A DNA stretch of 39,452 bases from CAZLHO01 sp964559455 (lineage in GTDB: Bacteria; Krumholzibacteriota; Krumholzibacteriia; LZORAL124-64-63), in the NCBI GenBank assembly GCA_964559455.1, contig CAZLHO010000025.1, forward strand, positions 1-39,452. The letters run 5' to 3'. The translations under genes were made by a program, and so were the position numbers. This document shows positions 1-6,832 of this stretch, piece after piece. Below the pieces are notes generated by a model. It worked only from the letters and a program-made list of their open reading frames with translations. It did not search any database and was not told the DNA's origin. Numbering within the stretch: position 1 is the stretch's first letter; every line of letters starts with the position of its first letter.

Positions 1-809
1 ACTCCCGCGAGGAGATCTTCTCGACCGAGGTCGACGGCACGCGCATGGTGCTGGAGACCGCGAAAGCGGCGGGCCTGGACCGGGTGGTGCATACCTCGAC
101 CACGGCCGTCTACGGCATCCCCGACCACCATCCCCTGATCGAGGCCGACCCGATGCAGGGCGTGGGCGACTACGGCGAGGCCAAGGTCCGGGCCGAGGGT
201 GTCTGCGCGGAATTCCGCGCCGCGGGAATGTGCGTGCCGATCATCCGGCCGAAGTCCTTCATCGGCCCGGAGCGGCTGGGCGTCTTCGCGATGTTCTACG
301 AGTGGGCCAAGGACGGGAAGGGCTTCCCGATGATCGGCAAGGGGGACAACCCCTACCAGCTGGCCGACGTCGAGGACATCTGCCAGGGGGCCTACCTCTG
401 CGCCACGGGCGAACGCGACAAGGTGAACGACGTCTTCAACCTGGGCGCCCGCGAGTTCACGACGATGCGCAACGACTTCCAGGCCGTGCTCGACGAGGCC
501 GGCTTCGGCAGGAAGATCGTGCCGTTTCCCGCCGGGCCGGTGATCGCCGCCCTGAAGGTGCTCGAGGCGCTGAAGCTGTCGCCGCTGTACCGCTGGATCT
601 ACGAGACGGCCTGCGAGGAGTCCTTCGTCTCGATCGAGAAGGCCGAGCGGGTGCTGGGCTACGACCCGCAGTTCTCGAACCGCGACGCCCTGGTGCGCAA
701 CTACCGCTGGTACCTGGCGAACATGGACACCTTCAAGGACCGCTCGGGCATCTCGCACCGGGTGCCCTGGAAGCAGGGGGCGCTGAAGCTGGCGAAGCTG
801 TTCTTCTAG
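1..809 (+). CDS. Extended SDR NAD-dependent epimerase/dehydratase, 5'-truncated
   Basis: The frame is open to the left edge, so the N-terminus, including the nucleotide-binding GxxGxxG loop, lies outside the window. The visible part reads VDGTRMVLETAKAAGL, then a STTAVYG strand and a YGEAK motif. These match the conserved Ser/Thr and the YxxxK catalytic pair of extended short-chain dehydrogenases (UDP-sugar epimerase and related). Family members use NAD(P) to oxidise, epimerise or dehydrate sugar nucleotides or similar substrates in the cytosol. The C-terminal half (IRPKSFIGPERLG, then a substrate-lid region) also fits. The substrate cannot be told from sequence. The gene ends with TAG at 807-809 and is followed by a long hairpin, which it shares tail-to-tail with the gene on the other strand. 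Confidence 0.85.
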   Translation, partial: SREEIFSTEVDGTRMVLETAKAAGLDRVVHTSTTAVYGIPDHHPLIEADPMQGVGDYGEAKVRAEGVCAEFRAAGMCVPIIRPKSFIGPERLGVFAMFYEWAKDGKGFPMIGKGDNPYQLADVEDICQGAYLCATGERDKVNDVFNLGAREFTTMRNDFQAVLDEAGFGRKIVPFPAGPVIAALKVLEALKLSPLYRWIYETACEESFVSIEKAERVLGYDPQFSNRDALVRNYRWYLANMDTFKDRSGISHRVPWKQGALKLAKLFF

Positions 810-823
810 AACCAGCCCGGACA

Positions 824-887
824 GACAGGGACCCCGCACCCCTCGCTAGATGCTCCGCAAAGCGCTCGTGGGTGCGGGGTCCCTGTC
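824..887. repeat. Long hairpin A: 18-bp perfect stem with a 28-nt apical segment
   Basis: Arms 824-841 and 870-887 are perfect inverted repeats (18 bp, GC-rich). They enclose a 28-nt segment at 842-869 that starts CTCGCT and ends CGCTCGT. The element lies between two convergent genes, so it could act as a bidirectional terminator, but no T-tract follows on either strand. The apical segment is closely related to that of the hairpin at 1461-1537, although the stems differ. Confidence 0.75.
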
Positions 888-947
888 CGTCGGCCGGTCG
901 GTGAAGAACAGCTTCGCCGGGTTCGGCGCCCGGGGTGAAGAAGGGGC

Positions 948-1436
948 TCAGGCGTCCTCGAAGCGGTGGTCGGAGCGGCGGGTCTTCGACGCGCCGCGGG
1001 CCTTCTCGACCCAGCCCGTGCGGACGTCCTGCGGCGCGTCGAACTCGGGCACGTAGGGCTTGATGTCCAGCAGGGGCGTGCCGTCGAGCACGTCCACCCC
1101 CTCGATCTCCAGCACGTTCTCCCGCACCGAGATCAGCCGCACCACCGACAGGCCGATGGGGTTGGGCCGCCGCGGCGCGCGCGTGGCGAAGACGCCGTGC
1201 GGCGCGTCGTCCAGGAAAGGGGTCACGACGAGCTTGGGAGCGCCCGCCTGGTGGAAGTGGTAGATCAGCACGAGGTGCGAGAAGCCGTCGAGGTCGCGCA
1301 GGCCCTCGACCAGCTCGGGCCGCAGTTCGATGCGGCCCCGGACGTCGGCTGCGCCCGAAGGCTGGATCGGCATGCCGGCGGTCGCGACGTGGGGCGAGCG
1401 AATGACGCCGATCGGCTCGTAGGTGACGGGGTCCAT
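948..1436 (-). CDS. trmO: TrmO/TsaA-like tRNA methyltransferase family protein
   Basis: The 162-residue protein has the hallmarks of the TrmO (YaeB/TsaA) family: an N-terminal PIGVIRSP strand, DLDGFSHLVLIYHFHQ, and the signature RAPRRPNPIGLSVVRL. E. coli TrmO uses SAM to N6-methylate t6A37 in tRNAs reading ACY codons; members are beta-barrel methyltransferases acting in the cytosol. I chose the ATG at 1436 because GGGAG lies nine bases upstream of it. The ATG three codons earlier (1445) would abut that Shine-Dalgarno directly. Two related long hairpins bracket the gene, one 60 bases past its stop and one 25 bases before its start. The family is clear; the exact tRNA substrate here is inferred. 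Confidence 0.85.
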   Translation of the reverse strand: MDPVTYEPIGVIRSPHVATAGMPIQPSGAADVRGRIELRPELVEGLRDLDGFSHLVLIYHFHQAGAPKLVVTPFLDDAPHGVFATRAPRRPNPIGLSVVRLISVRENVLEIEGVDVLDGTPLLDIKPYVPEFDAPQDVRTGWVEKARGASKTRRSDHRFEDA

Positions 1437-1460
1437 GGTCTTCATCTCCCGCGTATGTCG

Positions 1461-1537
1461 TCGTGCGACAGCCCCCCTACCCGCCCTCGCTCCTGCCTCC
1501 GAAAGTCGCTCGTGCGGGTAGGGGGACTATCGCACGA
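1461..1537 (-). repeat. Long hairpin B: 24-bp stem, apical segment related to hairpin A
   Basis: Arms 1461-1484 and 1514-1537 pair over 24 positions. Twenty-two are Watson-Crick. The other two (1469/1529 and 1472/1526) mismatch on the plus strand but become G-U pairs on the minus strand, so the structure favours a minus-strand RNA. One base (1485) and a 28-nt segment (1486-1513) form the top. That segment is identical to the one in the hairpin at 824-887 at 20 of 28 positions, with no gaps. The element lies between the stop of the rRNA methyltransferase gene and the start of the TrmO-like gene, so it may be an intercistronic or leader structure. Confidence 0.75.
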
Positions 1538-1641
1538 GTCCCATGGGAGACGAAGATCATCGACCCCATTCGGAGGTCTTCTGCTTCCTCACGTTGACGA
1601 ACCGGGCGCCGTCCAGTCCTCTTGTTAACCTTCAGCCTCGA

Positions 1642-2784
1642 CTAATAGATCTCCAGCTCGACGAGCCGGCACTCCAGCGGCCCGTTCCACAGGGTCGTGC
1701 GGCGCTTCGGGCGCAGGCCCAGGCAGCCCACCAGGTGGGTGTCGCCGCAGAGGATCCAGGCCCGCGACCCGGCGCAGCGACGCTTCAGGAAGTCCCCCAG
1801 GTCGCCGTAGAGCTTCTCGACCGCCGCGCGCTTGCCCAGGCGCACGCCGTAGGGCGGGTTGCAGACGATCGCGCCGCCCTCCAGTCCCGGGTGGTCGCGG
1901 AAGTCCCGCGCCTTCAACCTGACGGCGGCGCCGCCGGGCAGGCGGCCCAGGTTCTCGCGGGCCGCGGCGACCGCCGCGGGGTCCAGGTCGCCGCCGCTGA
2001 TCCGGTCCCGGGGCAGGTCGCGGCGCAGGGCGTCGGCCGCGGCCTTCTCCTCGGCCCACAGCGCGGCGTCGAAGTCGGGCAGCCGCTTCAGACCCCAGCG
2101 TACGCGCAGCATTCCCGCCGGCAGCCGCGCGCCGGCCATCAGGGCCTCGGCCAGCAGGGTGCCCGAGCCGCACATCGGGTCCAGCAGGGGCGTGTCGCCG
2201 GTCCAGCCGCCGAAGCGGATCACCGCGGCGGCGGCCGTCTCCTGCAGCGGGGCCTCGACCGTGGCCGTGCGGTAGCCGCGGCGGTGCAGCGAGCCGCCGG
2301 AGGTGTCGACGCCGATCACGGCCCGGTTGCGCGTGACGTTCAGGCTCAGCAGCAGGTCGGGCTCGCGGCGGTCCACATCGGGGCGACGGCCGGTGCGGTC
2401 GCGGAAGAAGTCGCAGATCGCGTCCTTCAGCCGCTGGGCCGCGTACTGCGAGTGGCTCAGGCGGCTCTGGGCCACGTTGGCCGCCACCGCGAAGCTGGTG
2501 TCGGGATCCAGCAGCAGGCTCCAGTCGATCTTCGTCAGCGCGGTGCGGTGCAGGTAGCGGTCGCTGTGGCAGTCGAAGGTCAGCAGCGGGGCGATGACGT
2601 GGCCGACCAGGCGCGCGCGGTAGTTCACGCGGCAGAGCACGCGCGGCGAGGCCTTGAAGCGCACCCCCCGGTAGACGGGACGACAGTCCTCGGCGCCGAG
2701 CGCCGCCAGCTCCTCGGCGGCGGCCGCCTCGAGGCTCTGGGGCGTCTGGGCGAAGTACTGCCCGTGCCGCTGGTACTCGAACAT
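1642..2784 (-). CDS. THUMP-domain class I SAM-dependent RNA methyltransferase (RlmL N-terminal/YpsC family)
   Basis: The 380-residue protein begins with a THUMP-type RNA-binding region (about residues 10-170, including FFAQTPQ-like YFAQTPQSLE). A Rossmann methyltransferase domain follows, with LLDPMCGSGTLLAEAL as the SAM-binding loop and CNPPYG as the NPPY catalytic motif for a base amino group. This matches the family that makes N2-methylguanosine in 23S rRNA (the RlmL N-terminal half and its stand-alone homologues). It lacks the second, RlmK-like methyltransferase domain of E. coli RlmL, so it is the single-domain form. It starts 13 bases after the stop of the PNPOx-GNAT gene, with GGAG six bases before ATG, and is the last gene of a three-gene operon. 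Confidence 0.85.
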   Translation of the reverse strand: MFEYQRHGQYFAQTPQSLEAAAAEELAALGAEDCRPVYRGVRFKASPRVLCRVNYRARLVGHVIAPLLTFDCHSDRYLHRTALTKIDWSLLLDPDTSFAVAANVAQSRLSHSQYAAQRLKDAICDFFRDRTGRRPDVDRREPDLLLSLNVTRNRAVIGVDTSGGSLHRRGYRTATVEAPLQETAAAAVIRFGGWTGDTPLLDPMCGSGTLLAEALMAGARLPAGMLRVRWGLKRLPDFDAALWAEEKAAADALRRDLPRDRISGGDLDPAAVAAARENLGRLPGGAAVRLKARDFRDHPGLEGGAIVCNPPYGVRLGKRAAVEKLYGDLGDFLKRRCAGSRAWILCGDTHLVGCLGLRPKRRTTLWNGPLECRLVELEIY

Positions 2785-2797
2785 GCGCGTCTCCGGA

Positions 2798-3805
2798 TCA
2801 GTCGTCGACGAAGCGGGCCATCAGCAGCACGTCGACGGGCTCCCCGTCGAGGATCGCGGCCGCGCGCTGGCGTCCCTCGTGCTCCCAGCCCAGGCTCTCG
2901 TAGAGGCGGACGGCGTCGGGGTTGTTGGCGAAGACCTTCAGCTCGAGGCGGCGCAGGCCGGCCCCGGGCGCCCAGTCCGTCAGGCCCCGCAACAGGCGGC
3001 GGCCCAGGCCCCGGCCCCGCCAGCCCTTCGCCACCGAGATGCCGAACTCGCCGGCGTGGGCGTGCTCGGGCCGCGCGTGGGCCCGGAAATTGATCAGGCC
3101 GACGACCCTGTCGCCGCTGAAGGCGGCCAGCAGCAGGCCGCGCGGATCCTCGGCGTGGGACCGGATGAACTCCCGTTCCTCCTCCAGGGTGGGGGTCGCC
3201 ATGCGGGGCAGCGTCGGCAGCTCCTCGGCGAAGAGGGTCGCGGCGAAATCCAGCAGGGCCTCGACGTCGGCGTCGGCCGGCTCCCGGATCACGACCTCGC
3301 CGTCGGCGGCCGGCGGCGCGGATTCGACCTCGACCGGATCCACGTCCTTGCCCCGCGCCTCCTTGCCGGTCAGGGAATCGACGTCCACCCGCCAGACGAC
3401 GGTGGCGGCCAGGACGGCCGCCGGATAGTCCCAGCCGCGCCCGGAATAGTGGCGCATGATCGCGTCCAGGCCCCGGCGGCGATCGGAGGGTTCGTCGAGC
3501 CGCACGGCCGTCCCTTCGCCGATCACGCTGCGGTAGGTGAAGGTCCAGCGGCAGGCGGCGGCGTCGGTCAGCAGGCGGACGTCGGTCTCGACCTCGAAGC
3601 AGACCCGCGGGTTGGCCGCCAGGGCGTCCGCCTTGCGGCCCGCGGCGGCTCCGTGGAAGTAGAGGCGTCCGTCCTGCCAGCCGAAGGCCACGGGCGCCAC
3701 GTAGGGCCGGTCCCCGTCGCAGAGCCCCAGCCTGCAGACCCGGGCCCGGCGCAGGATCGCCTCGATCTCCCGACGGTCGACGATCTCCCGGTCGCGGCGG
3801 CGCAC
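2798..3805 (-). CDS. Fusion of a NimA-like PNPOx-fold domain and a GNAT acetyltransferase
   Basis: The 335-residue protein has two domains. Residues 1-155 resemble the flavin-binding split barrel of the pyridoxamine-phosphate oxidase superfamily, NimA-like branch: IEAILRRARVCRLGLCDGDRPYVAPV followed by LYFHGAAAGRKADALAANPRVCFEVE. Residues 170-335 are a GNAT domain, with the acetyl-CoA loop seen as GWRGRGLGRRLLRGL and the C-terminal strand as NPDAVRLYESLGWEHEGRQ. Stand-alone NimA-type proteins are linked to nitroimidazole reduction; GNATs transfer acetyl groups to amines. The fused protein's substrates are unknown. A short linker rich in Asp, Glu and Ala joins the domains. The gene starts four bases after the stop of the small membrane-protein gene and precedes the methyltransferase gene, so translation is probably coupled. 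Confidence 0.85.
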   Translation of the reverse strand: MRRRDREIVDRREIEAILRRARVCRLGLCDGDRPYVAPVAFGWQDGRLYFHGAAAGRKADALAANPRVCFEVETDVRLLTDAAACRWTFTYRSVIGEGTAVRLDEPSDRRRGLDAIMRHYSGRGWDYPAAVLAATVVWRVDVDSLTGKEARGKDVDPVEVESAPPAADGEVVIREPADADVEALLDFAATLFAEELPTLPRMATPTLEEEREFIRSHAEDPRGLLLAAFSGDRVVGLINFRAHARPEHAHAGEFGISVAKGWRGRGLGRRLLRGLTDWAPGAGLRRLELKVFANNPDAVRLYESLGWEHEGRQRAAAILDGEPVDVLLMARFVDD

Positions 3806-3809
3806 GGCC

Positions 3810-4139
3810 CTACCTCCAGCGCCGCGAGACGATGGCCAGCGCCGCCAGCACGACGATGCCGCCGACGGCCAGGGGCACGTTCATGTCCCCCTCGCCGGTG
3901 TCGCTGGCGAAGGTGAAGACGCCCAGGGCGACGATCAGGCCCAGCAGCAGGATCGCCGCGGCGGCTATCTGCGGCGTCCGGCCGCCCGAGAAGGAGGCGG
4001 CGATGCGCAGGGCCCGCCGCACCTCGCTGTCTCTGGTGGCGGGATTCTCGCGGCGGAACTCCTCGATGGTGTCGTGGAGGGCCTTGGCCAGCTTCCGCGA
4101 ACGGGGTGTCGGCGGCGGGGGGACGAAGACGATGCTCAT
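3810..4139 (-). CDS. Small two-helix membrane protein of unknown function
   Basis: The protein has 109 residues. A soluble, basic N-terminal part (about residues 1-55, with the helix LAKALHDTIEEFRREN) leads into two hydrophobic segments, IAAAAILLLGLIVALGVFTFA and a second ending AIVSRRWR. A short acidic loop (DTGEGD) lies between them. I recognise no family. The ATG at 4139 is preceded by GGAGTGA eight bases upstream. It is the first gene of a minus-strand operon with the PNPOx-GNAT and methyltransferase genes. A much longer open frame continues upstream on this strand, but it is a shadow of the transporter gene and lacks a credible start. Confidence 0.75.
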   Translation of the reverse strand: MSIVFVPPPPTPRSRKLAKALHDTIEEFRRENPATRDSEVRRALRIAASFSGGRTPQIAAAAILLLGLIVALGVFTFASDTGEGDMNVPLAVGGIVVLAALAIVSRRWR

Positions 4140-4169
4140 GGCGTCACTCCGATGAGTCGAGGACGGCGG

Positions 4170-4213
4170 GGTGCGTATCGCACCATCATGGAACGCGCCG
4201 CTGCGGACGTCAA
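4170..4213 (-). promoter_or_regulatory. Predicted promoter with an operator-like palindrome at the start site
   Basis: Read on the minus strand, TTGACG (4213-4208) and CATGAT (4190-4185) are separated by 17 bases, a sigma-70-type arrangement facing the operon that starts at 4139. The perfect inverted repeat GGTGCG-tat-CGCACC (4170-4184) lies immediately downstream of the -10 box and would cover the transcription start. It could be an operator or a short hairpin at the 5' end of the transcript. Confidence 0.45.
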
Positions 4214-4222
4214 CGGGGACGC

Positions 4223-4960
4223 TCAGGCGCCGTGGATCCGCTCGCGGTTGAAGACGTGGAACCCCGGCCGGGAGAAGGCCTCGGGACGATCGAGGCAGTC
4301 CGAGAGGTGAGCGCTGCGGCCCTTGGCCCGCAGCCGCTCCAGGTAGTCCAGGCGGGCGGCCAGGTCCGTCCCGATGCTCTCTTTCCCGCGCAGCACCGGA
4401 CCGTGCCCGGGCACGAGGACCGGAGCGTCCAGCCCGCCGAGCAGGCGCAGGCTCGCGACGTGGTCCGCGGCGTTCCCGCCGTCGATGCCCAGGTAGGGCA
4501 GGCAGGGCCGGTCGTCGCCGGTGAAGATCACCAGGTCGCCGGCGCAGCAGACGACGTCGTCGATCGACACGACCTGGTGGGCGGCGGCGTGGCCGGGAGC
4601 GGCCCGCACACGCAGGACGTGGCCGCCGTGCTCCAGTTCCTGCCCGTCGTCCAGGAAGCGGGGCTCCGGGGCGAGCGCGGGGTCCAGACCCAGCCCGGCG
4701 GGCGCGTGCACCCGGACGCCGGGGAATGCGGCCAGTCCGTCGACGTGGTCGGTGTGGCCGTGGGTGAGCACGACGTCGACGACGACCGCGCCGCGGGCGG
4801 CGAGGTCCTCGCGCAGGAGGGCCGCCTGGGCGGGTTCGGCGGCGTCCACCAGCAGCACGCGGTCGCCGTCGAAGACGGCCACCACGTTCAAGCCGAAACC
4901 GTCGGGCGCGCCCGGAAAGGCGTAGAGCAGCACGCCGTCGGCCAGGGTCGCGATTTCCAT
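4223..4960 (-). CDS. MBL-fold metallo-hydrolase
   Basis: The 245-residue protein has the metallo-beta-lactamase-fold signature THGHTDHVDG (about residues 65-74), which supplies the HxHxDH metal ligands. A later APGHAAAH gives the third His, CCAGDLV the bridging Asp, and PGHGPVL the last His. Two metal ions are therefore expected. Members are glyoxalase II-like or other hydrolases; nothing visible fixes the substrate. It is divergent from the peptide transporter gene at 5145, and the two promoters lie back to back in the 184 bases between them. The ATG is preceded by AAGGAAG. Confidence 0.85.
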   Translation of the reverse strand: MEIATLADGVLLYAFPGAPDGFGLNVVAVFDGDRVLLVDAAEPAQAALLREDLAARGAVVVDVVLTHGHTDHVDGLAAFPGVRVHAPAGLGLDPALAPEPRFLDDGQELEHGGHVLRVRAAPGHAAAHQVVSIDDVVCCAGDLVIFTGDDRPCLPYLGIDGGNAADHVASLRLLGGLDAPVLVPGHGPVLRGKESIGTDLAARLDYLERLRAKGRSAHLSDCLDRPEAFSRPGFHVFNRERIHGA

Positions 4961-4998
4961 GGGCTTCCTTCCCTGTCTCGACGCGAATCTCCCGCGCC

Positions 4999-5027
4999 AC
5001 CCTAGCCCCCTCTCGCCCGCGGGGCAA
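4999..5027 (-). promoter_or_regulatory. Predicted promoter of the MBL hydrolase gene
   Basis: On the minus strand, TTGCCC (5027-5022) and TAGGGT (5004-4999) are 17 bases apart, and the predicted start lies about 30 bases before the ATG at 4960. This is a motif match only. Confidence 0.4.
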
Positions 5028-5034
5028 GGTCCGG

Positions 5035-5063
5035 TTGCCGCCGCGGCGCAGGGTCCCTATCAT
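5035..5063 (+). promoter_or_regulatory. Predicted promoter of the POT transporter gene
   Basis: TTGCCG (5035-5040) and TATCAT (5058-5063) are separated by 17 bases, upstream of the ATG at 5145. Together with the minus-strand promoter it forms a compact divergent control region; the two -35 boxes are only seven bases apart, so the two polymerases may interfere. Confidence 0.45.
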
Positions 5064-5144
5064 GCCTGGAGGATCACCCGCACCCGACCCCTCCGGCCGG
5101 GTGTTTTCTTTCCGGCCCCCCGGGCCCGAGCCCCGAGGAGACCC

Positions 5145-6740
5145 ATGTCCGACGCCGCCGGCCGCAGCTCCGTCTTCCGCCTCTTCCCGCGCGCCTTCTG
5201 GACCGCCAACGTCATGGAGATCTTCGAGCGCATGGGCTGGTACGGCTTCTACGCCGTCTCGAGCCTCTACCTGACGGGCGCGGTCGAGGACGGGGGCCTG
5301 GGCCTGAGCTCCGCGGACCGCGGCGTGATCCAGGGCCTGGCCACCTTCTTCCTCTACCTCTTCCCGGCCGTCTTCGGGGCGCTGGCCGACCGCTACGGCT
5401 ACAAGGCGATGTTCCTGGCCTCCTGCGTCGTCATGGCGCCGGCCTACCTGCTGCTGCAGCTCCCGCAGAGCTTCTGGGGCTTCTTCGCCGTCTACTTCCT
5501 GGTGGCCATCGGCCACGGCATGTTCAAGCCGGTGGTCATCGGCACCGTCGCGAAATCCACCGACGAGAAGACCGGCTCGATGGGCTTCGGGATCTTCTAC
5601 ATGATGGTGAACATCGGCGGCTTCCTGGGCCCGATCGTGGCCGGCATCGTGCGCGGCTGGAGCTGGAACTACGTCTTCTGGGCCTCGGCCCTGTGGATCG
5701 TGATGCTGGGGCTGACCTGCCTGCTCTTCTACCGGGACCCCCGTACGGGCAAGGAGGCCGACCAGTCCGACCGCAGCCTGCGCGACGTCTTCGCCGGCAT
5801 GGTGGCCGTGGTGGGCAACGGGCGCTTCTTCCTGCTCGTGGCCGGGATGCTGACGGTGCTGGTGATGGGCTCCCGCTGGTGGGACTTCGGCGTCTACGCC
5901 CCGGTCGCCCTGGGCTGGCTGACCCTGAACCTGGTCCTGGACCTGCTCTTCCGCGCCCGGCGGCGGCCCGCCGCGCAGTCCGCCGCCGTCCCCGAGACCC
6001 GTCCCTGGACGCTGCAGCCGATGAAGGTGGGCGAGGGCCGCTACCTGGTCTTCCTGCTGCTGATGGCCGGCTTCTGGACCAGCTTCAACCAGATCTTCAT
6101 GACCCTGCCCGAGTACATCCGCGACTACGCCGACACCACGGACCTGGTCGGTGCCTTCACGCCGCTGGCCGGCGCGGTCGCCCGCTTCTTCCAGAGCCTG
6201 GGGCTGGACACCGGCGGCTGGGGCCGGGCCTTCCTGGAGCGCGGCCAGGTCAAGCCGGAGCACCTGATCAACCTGAACGCCTTCGGCATCATCGTCGGCC
6301 AGGTGGCCATTTCCTATCTGATGCGCAGGGTGAAGCCGCTGCGCACGATCATCGGCGGCGTGATGGTGACGGTGATCAGCTTCCTGGTCTTCGTCACCGG
6401 CCGCAGCGGGATGATCGTGGTGGCCGCGGTGCTGGTCTTCTCGATCGGCGAGATGATGGCCAGCCCGAAGTCCAAGGAGTACGCCGGTCGCATCGCGCCG
6501 CCCGACAAGGTGGGCATGTACATGGGCTACTTCTACTGGTGCACGGCCCTGGGCAACCTCTTCGGCGGCCTGCTCTCGGGCGTGATGTACCAGCACTTCG
6601 GGCCTGCCGAGCGCGGCGGCGTGGACGACCCCGACACGATGTGGGCGATCTTCGCCGGCCTGGCCGCGACCACGGCGATCGCCCTGGCCTTCTACGACCG
6701 CTGGGTCCGGGCGAACCCGCCGCCGTGCGCGGGGGAATGA
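5145..6740 (+). CDS. POT/PTR-family proton-dependent oligopeptide transporter (MFS)
   Basis: The 531-residue protein has many hydrophobic helices and the N-terminal helix-1 motif EIFERMGWYGFYA, which corresponds to ExxERFxYY of proton-coupled peptide transporters. GALADRYGYKAMF is the usual MFS loop 2-3 signature, and GHGMFKPVVIGTVA matches the POT helix-4/5 region. It should import di- and tripeptides or similar solutes with protons across the inner membrane. The second half is longer than the minimum because of an extra hydrophobic stretch around residues 220-280 and a loop near residue 350. I chose ATG 5145 because GAGGAG precedes it; the open frame upstream to 4959 has no such site and overlaps the promoter. 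A terminator-like hairpin follows. Confidence 0.85.
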   Translation: MSDAAGRSSVFRLFPRAFWTANVMEIFERMGWYGFYAVSSLYLTGAVEDGGLGLSSADRGVIQGLATFFLYLFPAVFGALADRYGYKAMFLASCVVMAPAYLLLQLPQSFWGFFAVYFLVAIGHGMFKPVVIGTVAKSTDEKTGSMGFGIFYMMVNIGGFLGPIVAGIVRGWSWNYVFWASALWIVMLGLTCLLFYRDPRTGKEADQSDRSLRDVFAGMVAVVGNGRFFLLVAGMLTVLVMGSRWWDFGVYAPVALGWLTLNLVLDLLFRARRRPAAQSAAVPETRPWTLQPMKVGEGRYLVFLLLMAGFWTSFNQIFMTLPEYIRDYADTTDLVGAFTPLAGAVARFFQSLGLDTGGWGRAFLERGQVKPEHLINLNAFGIIVGQVAISYLMRRVKPLRTIIGGVMVTVISFLVFVTGRSGMIVVAAVLVFSIGEMMASPKSKEYAGRIAPPDKVGMYMGYFYWCTALGNLFGGLLSGVMYQHFGPAERGGVDDPDTMWAIFAGLAATTAIALAFYDRWVRANPPPCAGE

Positions 6741-6741
6741 G

Positions 6742-6779
6742 CCCGGCCCGACCGCCGGCTTGCCGGGTCGGCGGGGCTT
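6742..6779 (+). terminator. Hairpin downstream of the transporter gene
   Basis: CCGACC (6749-6754) pairs with GGTCGG (6767-6772), with an inner CGG/CCG helix, just after the TGA at 6740 and before the next gene's ribosome binding site. No clear T-tract follows, so termination is plausible but not certain. Confidence 0.4.
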
Positions 6780-6832
6780 GTGCGAGAATCCCCGGAATCC
6801 GCAGCCCCGTTCCTTTCCCCGGAGGTCCCGGC

